From an uncultured Clostridium sp. (GTDB lineage: Bacteria > Bacillota > Clostridia > Peptostreptococcales > Peptostreptococcaceae), in NCBI GenBank assembly GCA_945871955.1, contig CAMBXR010000005.1, forward strand, positions 21,102 through 85,101: a stretch of DNA of 64,000 bases, read 5' to 3'. The notes beneath the pieces are model-generated. The model ran no database searches and was not told the DNA's origin. It saw only the letters and a program-made list of their open reading frames with translations. Positions 19,467-27,020 of the stretch are shown in pieces. The first letter of the stretch is position 1, and each line of letters opens with the position of its first letter. A program made the position numbers and the translations under genes.

Positions 19467-20914
19467 ATACATTGATAAAGATATAAGCTATCTAGCCATC
19501 TTCCTTCATCACTTGATCCCATAACAACACAAATATATGTTTTATTATCAATATCTGCTGCTGAAACTACACATTTGCCTGCGCTAGATGAACTCCCTGT
19601 TTTAAGTCCCTTTATATTTGAATAATAATATTCACTATAGGGATTTATAAGTTCATTTGTATTTTCATAAGTGACTTTACTACCATCTATAAATTCATCA
19701 TTTACCTGATATTGACATACTATATCGCTTAATATTTTTGATTTCATAAAATATTTTGCTATGCAAGCCAAATCGCTAGCTGTAGTATATTGTCCCTTTT
19801 TATCATATCCATCTGGTCTTAAGAAATTTGAATTATTAGCTCCTATACTTTTAGCTTTTTCATTAATAGCTTTTATAAATATGGCGATAGCTTCTTCTGT
19901 ACTCACTTTTTTATTTGATATTTTTTCTCCTGTATATTTAGCTAAAACATAAGCTGAATCATTTCCCGAAGGGAGCAATAGCCCATCTAATAATTGTTTT
20001 ACGGTAAGGATATTTCCTTTTTTAAGACCGGCTTTTGATGCATCATAACATACATATTTTATTTCATCTCCCACAATTACTTTTTCATCAATATTGCAAT
20101 AATCCAACACCGTAATAGCTGTAATCATTTTTGTAGTGCTGGCTGGGGCAATCTTCTTATCACTATCTTTATCGTAGATAACATTGTTATTATCAGCATT
20201 GATTAAGTAAGCATTAGAAGCTTGAATTTTATTATTATAAAAGTTTAAGTTTTCAAACTTCATAATAAATCCTGTTGTAATTACAGTAATAAATACAAGA
20301 AACATTAGTCCATAAAAATAAATAATTTTTTCATCATATAACTTAGATAAATTTTTACTTTTATCTTTCTTATATTTACAAAAATAATTATTCTTATCTT
20401 TTAAAATATAGATTTTTATTTCTAAAGACAACTTATAAATAAAATATCCTATTAAAGTACCCACACCACTTAAAATTACAGAGTCAATATCACTTCCCTT
20501 ATATAAAAATAACTGAAATATTTCTATAAATAAAGAAATAAATATACCTATAATCAAGCTTTTATGAACTCTTTGGAAGTTTTTACTGATAAGTGGAAGT
20601 AAAATTCCCAAAGGAATAAATATAGCTATCTCTTTTATTATACTTGTCAATCTAAATCTAAAATTATATAAAATCCTAAGTGGATTTAAGTTTAAATTAT
20701 CACTCCAATTAATAGTTGTAGAAAATCCATAAAAAGGAGATATATTTAAGGAAAATATTATACTTAAATATATAATCGTGCAAAGTAAAATAAATTTATA
20801 TTCCTTACTTATTTTATCTTTTTTCAGTATATATCTATTAATAGTAAAATTGTAAATACTACAAATTATAATTGCAGAAATAATATATGTTATAGTAGTT
20901 TGTATAAACTGCAT
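19460..20914 (-). CDS. VanZ-like membrane domain fused to D-Ala-D-Ala carboxypeptidase (S11)
   Basis: 484 residues. The first about 165 residues hold four to five hydrophobic segments with VanZ features (LNLNPLRI, IAIFIPLGILLP, FISLFIEIFQLF, DIDSVILSGVGTLIGY). Another membrane segment follows near 200-220, and then an exported peptidase S11 domain with the catalytic SxxK (APASTTKM), SxN (PSGNDS) and KTG (LKTGSSS) motifs. The enzyme should trim the terminal D-Ala from peptidoglycan stem peptides outside the membrane. VanZ homologues are linked with teicoplanin resistance, but no van genes are nearby. The fusion in one polypeptide is the notable point. Confidence 0.85.
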   Translation of the reverse strand: MQFIQTTITYIISAIIICSIYNFTINRYILKKDKISKEYKFILLCTIIYLSIIFSLNISPFYGFSTTINWSDNLNLNPLRILYNFRFRLTSIIKEIAIFIPLGILLPLISKNFQRVHKSLIIGIFISLFIEIFQLFLYKGSDIDSVILSGVGTLIGYFIYKLSLEIKIYILKDKNNYFCKYKKDKSKNLSKLYDEKIIYFYGLMFLVFITVITTGFIMKFENLNFYNNKIQASNAYLINADNNNVIYDKDSDKKIAPASTTKMITAITVLDYCNIDEKVIVGDEIKYVCYDASKAGLKKGNILTVKQLLDGLLLPSGNDSAYVLAKYTGEKISNKKVSTEEAIAIFIKAINEKAKSIGANNSNFLRPDGYDKKGQYTTASDLACIAKYFMKSKILSDIVCQYQVNDEFIDGSKVTYENTNELINPYSEYYYSNIKGLKTGSSSSAGKCVVSAADIDNKTYICVVMGSSDEGRWLDSLYLYQCIK

Positions 20915-21164
20915 ATTCTATCTGTCCTTTCTAATATTATGACTTGATTATTTACAATTTTTTCAAAATTAAAACATTTTTGTGAAAATTTAGATTTGGC
21001 GTAGCCATCTTCAATTTATTTATCATTCCCATAGATACATTATTTTACTATAAAACTTCCATAAAGAAGCTTAAATAATATATTCTGTTTATTTTATTTA
21101 ATATAAGTTTATTTCAAGGTAGTATATAATTAGTAATAAGAAAAGAATAATATCATTACATATA

Positions 21165-21240
21165 AAAAATGACATCAAAGATGTCACCTTATCGCTAACG
21201 CTCTTTGGATTTTTGTCACTTTTTACTTTTCTGAACACAT
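21165..21240 (-). other. Structured, terminator-like stretch in a 424-base gap
   Basis: The gap 20915-21338 has no gene. On the minus strand a stem GTGACATC / GATGTCA followed by TTTTTT (plus 21165-21187) looks like a terminator, preceded by a GC-richer stretch with GCGTTAGCG (21191-21199) and a second GTGAC. The GGCGTAGCC 9-mer occurs at 20998-21006. It may be the end of a small transcript reading through the miaB terminator, or a decayed copy of the dispersed repeat. Confidence 0.35.
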
Positions 21241-21302
21241 TGATATTACTTTAATTTATAGGTTATCCACAGTTTTTTAAGTATTATAATTTCCTTATAA
21301 GT

Positions 21303-21335
21303 AAAAAAGTGTAAAGATAATCTTTACACTTTTTT
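21303..21335 (-). terminator. Intrinsic terminator after miaB
   Basis: Perfect 15-bp stem AAAAAAGTGTAAAGA / TCTTTACACTTTTTT with a three-base loop, four bases beyond the miaB stop. Confidence 0.88.
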
Positions 21336-21338
21336 ATA

Positions 21339-22775
21339 TTATACTTCTTCTCCAACTAATGAGAATGTTGTAGATTCAGTTACTTTTATATTCATTAATT
21401 TTCCAAGTAAATCTTCTTCTGGATTTTTTACTGAGAAGTTAATTAATTTATTTTGTCTAGTTCTTCCTGTAAATTTAGTTTCATCAGTTTTACTTCTACC
21501 TTCTACTAAAACTTCAACAGTTTTTCCAACATAAGATTCATTTATTTCACCTAGTATTTCATTAACTTTAGATAATACTCTATTGAATCTTTCGTGTTTA
21601 ACATCTTCTGGTATTTGATCTTCCATCTTAGCTGCTGGAGTTCCTTCTCTCTTAGAGTATATAAATGTGAAAGCATTATCGTATCTAACTTTTTCTACCA
21701 CATCTATAGTATCTAATAAGTCTTCTTCAGTTTCTCCTGGGAATCCTATCATTAAGTCTGTAGAAAAAGCAATATCTGGTATTTCAGCTTTAGCTTTTTC
21801 TATTATTCTTAGATAGTCTTCTTTAGTGTAGTGTCTGTTCATTTTCTTAAGAAGTCTTGAACTACCACATTGTACTGGTAAGTGTAAGAATTCACATACT
21901 TTATCACAATCTCTCATGGCATATATAACTTCATCAGATATATCCTTTGGATGAGAAGTCATAAATCTTATTCTCTCTATTCCTTCTACTTCATTTGTCA
22001 TTCTAAGTAACTCGGCAAATGTTATAGGTTCTTCTAAAGTTTTTCCATAAGAGTCAACATTTTGACCAAGTAGTGTAATTTCTTTAGTACCATTAGCTGC
22101 TAATTCTTTTATTTCATTTATTATATCTTCTGGAGTTCTAGATCTTTCTCTACCTCTTGTATAAGGAACTATACAATAAGTACAGAAGTTATTACATCCA
22201 TACATTATATTTACGAATGCTTTAAGTTCGAATTTTCTACTACTTCTAAGACCTTCTACAACTTCTCCATCCACATCCCAAACATCTACTAATAATTTAT
22301 CACTATCCATACTATTAGTTAAAAGTTCTGGGAATTTGTATAAGTTATGTGTACCAAATACTAAATCCACGTGTTTGTATCTAGATTTTATTTCTTTAAC
22401 AACGTGAGGTTGTTGCATCATACATCCACATACAGCAATTTTTAAATCTGGATTTTTTCTTTTAGCTAATTTTAGATGACCTAAGTTTCCATAAACTTTA
22501 AGTTCTGCATTTTCCCTTACTGCACAAGTATTGTATATTATTAAATCACAATCATCTGTCATTAATGTAGGTTCATAACCCATAGAATCTAACATACCTG
22601 CTAATTTCTCTGAGTCATGCTCATTCATTTGACATCCAAAAGTTGTTATCATGTATTTAGGTTTTCTTTTATTTATAGCGAAGTATCTATTATTTTTCTC
22701 TGCAATAGCTTCAATAAATCTATTTTGCTCTTCTATTTTTTCTACAGGAACTTGAACTTGTTTTCTTTTTCCCAT
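21339..22775 (-). CDS. miaB: tRNA-2-methylthio-N6-dimethylallyladenosine synthase MiaB
   Basis: 478 residues. The methylthiotransferase N-domain has its three cluster cysteines ([28 protein letters not shown]), the radical-SAM motif is [18 protein letters not shown], and a C-terminal TRAM domain ([13 protein letters not shown]...[13 protein letters not shown]) binds tRNA. The enzyme inserts sulfur and a methyl group at C2 of i6A37, following MiaA. Ribosome-binding site AAGGAGG. Monocistronic; a terminator-like hairpin lies 65 bases upstream of its start. Confidence 0.97.
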   Translation of the reverse strand: MGKRKQVQVPVEKIEEQNRFIEAIAEKNNRYFAINKRKPKYMITTFGCQMNEHDSEKLAGMLDSMGYEPTLMTDDCDLIIYNTCAVRENAELKVYGNLGHLKLAKRKNPDLKIAVCGCMMQQPHVVKEIKSRYKHVDLVFGTHNLYKFPELLTNSMDSDKLLVDVWDVDGEVVEGLRSSRKFELKAFVNIMYGCNNFCTYCIVPYTRGRERSRTPEDIINEIKELAANGTKEITLLGQNVDSYGKTLEEPITFAELLRMTNEVEGIERIRFMTSHPKDISDEVIYAMRDCDKVCEFLHLPVQCGSSRLLKKMNRHYTKEDYLRIIEKAKAEIPDIAFSTDLMIGFPGETEEDLLDTIDVVEKVRYDNAFTFIYSKREGTPAAKMEDQIPEDVKHERFNRVLSKVNEILGEINESYVGKTVEVLVEGRSKTDETKFTGRTRQNKLINFSVKNPEEDLLGKLMNIKVTESTTFSLVGEEV

Positions 22776-22839
22776 CTGTCTTCCTCCTTAATAATAATGC
22801 AAACTCTATTATATCATAAAATTTGTTAAAATTACTAGA

Positions 22840-22875
22840 TAAAAAGCACTAGGACATAACTCCTAGTGCTTTTTA
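22840..22875. terminator. Terminator-like hairpin in the divergent miaB / DUF421 gap
   Basis: Perfect 14-bp stem AAAAAGCACTAGGA / TCCTAGTGCTTTTT, able to stop transcription in either direction. No gene ends here: miaB starts to the left and the DUF421 gene to the right. It could be an attenuator in the miaB leader, the end of a small RNA, or a relic. Confidence 0.6.
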
Positions 22876-23010
22876 TTCTTTACCCATATAATATAATTTT
22901 AATCGGTTTTAATGAAATTTAATCAATTATATCTATATAAATTGTACATAAAGGATTTAATTTGAGAAATACTAAATTATTATATTATATAAGATATAAA
23001 AGGAGAAGTT

Positions 23011-23667
23011 ATGTTAGTAGTATTTATCAGAAGTATTATTCTGTATATTGCAGTATTAATTTCATTAAGAGTAATGGGAAAAGGTGAAATAGCAGAAATG
23101 AACTGTTTTGACTTAGTCATAACATTGCTAATAGCAGAAGTTGCTTCTACCCCTATGGAAAATAATGATATTCCTATAATTTATGGTATTGCATCACTAA
23201 TAGGTTTAGTTTTTATGCAAACTTTAATTTCAGTTTTAAGTTTAAAATTTAAAAGTATTGGGACAGTGGTTTCTGGAAAACCTTCAATTTTAATAAATAA
23301 AGGCAAAATAGATTATAAAGCCTTAAAAAAAGAAAAAATAACAGTTAATGAACTTTTAGAACAACTTAGAATTCAAGGATATTTTAATCTTAAGTATGTT
23401 CAATATGCTTTATTAGAAACTGATGGTAATTTAAGTGTTGTACCAAGTACAAATTATAATTCTACACCAAGTAAAGAATATAATCATCTTCCCATATGTT
23501 TAATTCAAGATGGAAAAATCATAAAAAATAATTTGAAAATTATTGATAAAGATGAAAATTGGTTATACGGTATTTTGAAATCTCAACATATAAATAACAT
23601 TAAAGATGTGTTAATTTGTGTATTAGATGAATATGATAAAATTTTTATTCAGAAAAAATATGAGTGA
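23011..23667 (+). CDS. DUF421 (YetF-like) membrane protein
   Basis: 218 residues. Three N-terminal membrane segments with the family pattern (LRVMGKGEIAEMNCFDLVITLLIAEVAS) precede a cytoplasmic domain with GKPSILINKGKIDYKALKKEKITVNELLEQLRIQGY, both diagnostic of DUF421. The family's function is not established; members affect spore or stress phenotypes in some bacilli. Ribosome-binding site AAGGAGAAG. It is followed 11 bases later by a DUF4363 gene, the common clostridial pairing. Confidence 0.9.
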   Translation: MLVVFIRSIILYIAVLISLRVMGKGEIAEMNCFDLVITLLIAEVASTPMENNDIPIIYGIASLIGLVFMQTLISVLSLKFKSIGTVVSGKPSILINKGKIDYKALKKEKITVNELLEQLRIQGYFNLKYVQYALLETDGNLSVVPSTNYNSTPSKEYNHLPICLIQDGKIIKNNLKIIDKDENWLYGILKSQHINNIKDVLICVLDEYDKIFIQKKYE

Positions 23668-23678
23668 GGTGAAAATTA

Positions 23679-24059
23679 GTGAAATCTTCTTTTTTTGTAA
23701 TGCTTGGTACTGTTGTATTTATTTGCCTTGGATTATTTAATCATGAAAAAATCAACGAATTTTCCTATACTTATTTAGATGATTTCAACACTATAGAATT
23801 GAATATAAAAGATGATAACTGGAATCAAGCCTCTAAACTTCTGTATGATACAAAAAATAAACTGGAAAAAGAAAAAAATATTTGGTATAAATTAATAAAT
23901 CATTCTTATTTCAATGAAGTTTTTGCTTCAATGCAAATACTAAACCAAAGTATATATTTAGAAAATAAAATGATTTCTTTAATGGAAATAGAGAAAATTA
24001 AAATGGTCTTGAATAATTTAATGGAAGATGAATGTTACAATTTTAATAGAATTTTTTAA
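23679..24059 (+). CDS. DUF4363 family protein
   Basis: 126 residues starting at GTG with a GAGGTG site upstream. One N-terminal membrane segment (FFVMLGTVVFICLGLF), then a helical extracytoplasmic or membrane-bound domain with WNQASKLLYDTKNKLEKEKNIWYKLINHSYFNEV, typical of DUF4363. Co-transcribed with the DUF421 gene; a joint but unknown role is likely. Confidence 0.8.
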   Translation: MKSSFFVMLGTVVFICLGLFNHEKINEFSYTYLDDFNTIELNIKDDNWNQASKLLYDTKNKLEKEKNIWYKLINHSYFNEVFASMQILNQSIYLENKMISLMEIEKIKMVLNNLMEDECYNFNRIF

Positions 24060-24133
24060 AAGCTAAAATAAAATAAATTTGAATTAACAAACTCTTTTAA
24101 AATAAAACCTACTAATATATTAATTGCCTTATT

Positions 24134-24215
24134 AGCGAAGTGAATTTTAAGTAACGGAGTTGCCTGAAGCGGAAGCAAAGGCATCTCGTTGACGTTATGA
24201 ACGAAGTGAATTTTA
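24134..24215 (+). repeat. Dispersed palindromic repeat, copy A
   Basis: A structured unit opens with GCGAAGTGAATTTTAAG and closes with ACGAAGTGAATTTTAG. Between these direct repeats lies a hairpin whose outer arms are AACGGAG and CTCGTT, whose inner arms TGCCT and AGGCA vary between copies, and whose loop GAAGCGGAAGCAA is nearly constant. Related copies lie at 48501-48616 and, inverted, at 59019-59093. Non-coding; between DUF4363 and uvsE. Confidence 0.7.
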
Positions 24216-24234
24216 GCTTTTAAAATCAATAAGT

Positions 24235-24276
24235 AATACTACCTATATTATTTTAAATTTCTTTATAGGTAGTATT
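24235..24276. terminator. Terminator between DUF4363 and uvsE
   Basis: 13-bp stem AATACTACCTATA / TATAGGTAGTATT with a 16-base AT-rich loop between converging genes. Confidence 0.6.
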
Positions 24277-24329
24277 TTACGGTTTTTGTATAAAGAATTA
24301 TAATTTATATTATATCCTACTAGGAATAT

Positions 24330-25289
24330 TTATATTTTTATTGTACTACTATCTATGAACTCGCAAGGATAGTCTATATTTTTTAAATCATTTATTAATT
24401 TAAATAATGCTAAGTCTTTTTTCTTAGCTTCAATCATAACATCAAAGTCCCTATCCACACTTTCCTTCGCTAAATTTAAAAAGTTTGCAAAGTCTTCAAC
24501 ATCTATATAATCAGCATGTTTTCTATCAAACTCACTTTCTCTAGGACTTGAAAAGTGAACTTTAGGAGGCAGTTTTTCATCATTCCATGTATTAAATATA
24601 TCCTTCAGTAAATCTCTAATATATTCTCCTTCATTTTTACATTTATGGTGATGTAAATCTAAAACCATAGGTGCTTTTATTTCTTTGCAAATATGAAGAA
24701 CATCTTTGGCAGTAAAAACTTTATCGTCATTTTCTAATATTATTTTTTTAGATATTCTCTTTGGAAACTTTCTTATATTTGATATAAATCTATTTATACT
24801 TTCCTCCTTGCCACCTGCTGAACTTCCCACATGAATCACTAATTTTCCGTCTTCATAATTCATAAGATCATATAAATCCACAGCATGATTTAAATTTCTT
24901 ATAGTGTCTTCTATCACCTTTTCTTTAGTGCTATTTATAACATTAAATTGGTCTGGATGAAAATCTACTCTCATATTTGATAGTTTTATAATCTTACCTA
25001 TTCTACTTAATTCTTTGCTAAAATATTTCTCATATTCCCATATAACTTCTGGATGGGTTGATAATGGTATTAATTTTGATGTTAATCTGTAAAAATGTAT
25101 ATCATTTTCCATATTATATTTAAGAATAGTTTCTAAATCGTCTATATTGGAAAATGTCACTGACTTTAGCTTCTTAAGTTTTTCTTCTTCACTTTTTAGT
25201 TTATTGTAAGTAGCATAAGTTACAGGACTTGATGATGTAACATTTTTTAAATTTAATGCAATTGCCACATAACCTAATCTAATTATCAT
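24330..25289 (-). CDS. uvsE: UV damage endonuclease UvsE/UvdE
   Basis: 319 residues, a TIM-barrel AP-endonuclease-2-like nuclease. Metal-binding residues are visible in RVDFHPDQFNVI, LVIHVGSSAGGK, ILENDDK, VLDLHHHKC and PKVHFSSPRES. The enzyme nicks DNA 5' of UV photoproducts, giving an excision pathway independent of UvrABC; in clostridia it is commonly linked with spores. Monocistronic on the minus strand, with the start supported by AAGGAGAAA. Confidence 0.92.
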   Translation of the reverse strand: MIIRLGYVAIALNLKNVTSSSPVTYATYNKLKSEEEKLKKLKSVTFSNIDDLETILKYNMENDIHFYRLTSKLIPLSTHPEVIWEYEKYFSKELSRIGKIIKLSNMRVDFHPDQFNVINSTKEKVIEDTIRNLNHAVDLYDLMNYEDGKLVIHVGSSAGGKEESINRFISNIRKFPKRISKKIILENDDKVFTAKDVLHICKEIKAPMVLDLHHHKCKNEGEYIRDLLKDIFNTWNDEKLPPKVHFSSPRESEFDRKHADYIDVEDFANFLNLAKESVDRDFDVMIEAKKKDLALFKLINDLKNIDYPCEFIDSSTIKI

Positions 25290-25478
25290 GATTTTCTCCT
25301 TAGAATTTATTTAGTATTATTTTTTTCATCATAATAAATAGTATTCTAAAATCATCTATATTAATTTTTCTCAATATTTTTAAATTATGTCTTAAATTTG
25401 AATGAATCAAGTTATTATGATACAATTTTATTTAAAGTGTTAATAATACTTGTACATATTAAATTAGGAGTGAAATAT

Positions 25479-25859
25479 ATGAAACTAGATAAAGATTATA
25501 TTTTGAGAATGATTAATGATTTAGTCAAGTCTATAGCTTTTATAGTACTTGGTAAAAATGATATAGAATATGAACTTCCTGAAAAAGATGAATATTCTAG
25601 TGTAGATTTTTTATATGTTAAATTATTAGAATTGGTGAATCAAGGTAAGATAAACGAAGCTGAAGATATACTATTTGATGAAATAAATACATCTGATATG
25701 AGACAATTTGAAATGGCTATGTCTTTTTATTTGTATCTTAATGATTTTGATGATGATTATTTGGAATCAAATGACTATAGTCGAGATGAGATTAAAGAGG
25801 GTATAAAATCTATCTGTAAAGAATACGGTGTTTCTAGTATGATAGAGTTTTTATTTTAG
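25479..25859 (+). CDS. DUF6483-type hypothetical protein, 126 aa
   Basis: I start at the ATG at 25479, which follows AGGAG by 7 bases; an earlier in-frame ATG at 25398 has no ribosome-binding site. The protein is small, acidic and helical (DYILRMINDLVKSIAFIVLGKND at the N-terminus, then KLLELVNQGKINEAEDILFDEI), which resembles the DUF6483 family and tetratricopeptide-like helices. No signal peptide. Function unknown. A terminator follows. Confidence 0.7.
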   Translation: MKLDKDYILRMINDLVKSIAFIVLGKNDIEYELPEKDEYSSVDFLYVKLLELVNQGKINEAEDILFDEINTSDMRQFEMAMSFYLYLNDFDDDYLESNDYSRDEIKEGIKSICKEYGVSSMIEFLF

Positions 25860-25900
25860 ATAAAAACTCAAGATTCTTATGTATTTATAATTAAAGTAAA

Positions 25901-25951
25901 TAAAAATAGCTAGGCATCTTAGTAAGACTACTAAATGTCTAGCTATTTTTA
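25901..25951. terminator. Bidirectional terminator
   Basis: Stem AAAAATAGCTAGGCAT... / ...ATGTCTAGCTATTTTT between two converging genes, with A and T runs on both sides. Confidence 0.8.
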
Positions 25952-25955
25952 TTTA

Positions 25956-26684
25956 TTAGAATGCAAGATTATAATTATCATTTTCTTTATATATATGAAT
26001 TTTATTAATAAGAATATATTCTCCAACTAATACAACATTAAATACAATTATAACTAATAATCCATAAAGTAACGGTGGCAAATAAATTCCTATATGAAAA
26101 GGTGGAGAATTCATATATCCATAATTAGAATTTATATATCTATTAAGGTTATACATTAATACATGATATATATTTATAAATATTAAAGAATTATTTAAAT
26201 CTAACTTAGACATACCTACTTTTTTTACAGCTAATGAATAAATAGATCCCCATAATAAAAATAAATGACCTATAAAGAATGAAAATTGAGTTATATGAGG
26301 GAAACTAAAAGGGTCTAATCCTGGGAATAATAAAGCCCCTATTGATCCAAATATTCCTAAATAAGAACCTAATTTTATAAGATTTCTACTTTTAAAAATT
26401 AATCCTAATCCTAAAAATATAATAGCTATACGACAATGATATAGAGGTAGTCCTTCTTTTATAGAATTATAATTACTTATAAAATACCAAGAATATAAAA
26501 TTATTTGCTGAAAAATTAAAATACATCCTATAAATAATTCAATACGTCTATTTTCACCTTTTCTTCTAAAAATAAAAATACTTATAATTAAAGCCATAAA
26601 TAATATAAGTAAATGAACTGGCCCAAAAGTCATAAAGTTGATAGGGCTTGGCTTATTAGTGAAAAAATTTAATACATTTTCCAT
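25956..26684 (-). CDS. TIGR02206/YwaF family integral membrane protein
   Basis: 242 residues with about seven membrane segments. Family markers are FGPVHLLILFMAL near the start, LPLYHCRIAIIFLGLGLI, FGSIGALLFPGLDPFSFPHITQFSFFIGHLFLLWG, and NSPPFHIGIYLPPLLYG. This is the YwaF type of conserved membrane protein of unknown role. Located in the cytoplasmic membrane. Single gene, divergent from the ABC-F gene. Confidence 0.85.
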   Translation of the reverse strand: MENVLNFFTNKPSPINFMTFGPVHLLILFMALIISIFIFRRKGENRRIELFIGCILIFQQIILYSWYFISNYNSIKEGLPLYHCRIAIIFLGLGLIFKSRNLIKLGSYLGIFGSIGALLFPGLDPFSFPHITQFSFFIGHLFLLWGSIYSLAVKKVGMSKLDLNNSLIFINIYHVLMYNLNRYINSNYGYMNSPPFHIGIYLPPLLYGLLVIIVFNVVLVGEYILINKIHIYKENDNYNLAF

Positions 26685-26811
26685 AAATTATCCTTTCAAA
26701 AAATTAATAAATTTTTATATTGTAGTATAAATTTAATTTAAGTTTTTACTTTATACATAAATGAATTATAACATGAATATGTCGTTTTTTAACTACTAAG
26801 ATTTAAATAAG

Positions 26812-26862
26812 ATGAATTATAACAATATTGTAATAAAAAGAGCATATAAAAATACAAATTAA
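26812..26862 (+). CDS. Candidate leader peptide (16 aa) upstream of the ABC-F gene
   Basis: ATG at 26812 to TAA at 26862 encodes 16 residues (MNYNNIVIKRAYKNTN). It overlaps the segment AAAAAGAGC (26835-26843) that can pair with the 3' arm of the terminator before the ABC-F gene. A similar start (ATGAATTATAAC) 51 bases upstream opens a 12-residue frame. There is no strong Shine-Dalgarno site, so translation is uncertain. Confidence 0.3.
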   Translation: MNYNNIVIKRAYKNTN

Positions 26863-26997
26863 AATAATTGAAATTAGTTTAAAAAAGTGTTATTCTATCA
26901 AAAGTAAATCTAAAAAGAAATAAGATTACTATATACAATAAATTGTAAATTGCAATTAATTATAATATTGAGGAGCTTATTATTATAAGCTCTTTTT
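26835..26997 (+). promoter_or_regulatory. Candidate attenuator leader of the ABC-F gene
   Basis: A terminator hairpin (GAGCTTAT / ATAAGCTC, 26973-26992, then TTTTT to 26997) sits between the promoter region and the start codon. An upstream AAAAAGAGC is complementary to the terminator's 3' arm and T run, so it can form an anti-terminator. This arrangement, with an overlapping small ORF, is how several antibiotic-resistance ABC-F genes are induced when drugs stall leader ribosomes. Confidence 0.55.
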
Positions 26998-27020
26998 AAA
27001 TGATAAAGAGAGGTAATAAT

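Noticed and set aside
24134-24215. CRISPR repeat
   Set aside because: The repeats are dispersed, form hairpins with conserved loops, and have no regular spacers; no cas gene is present.
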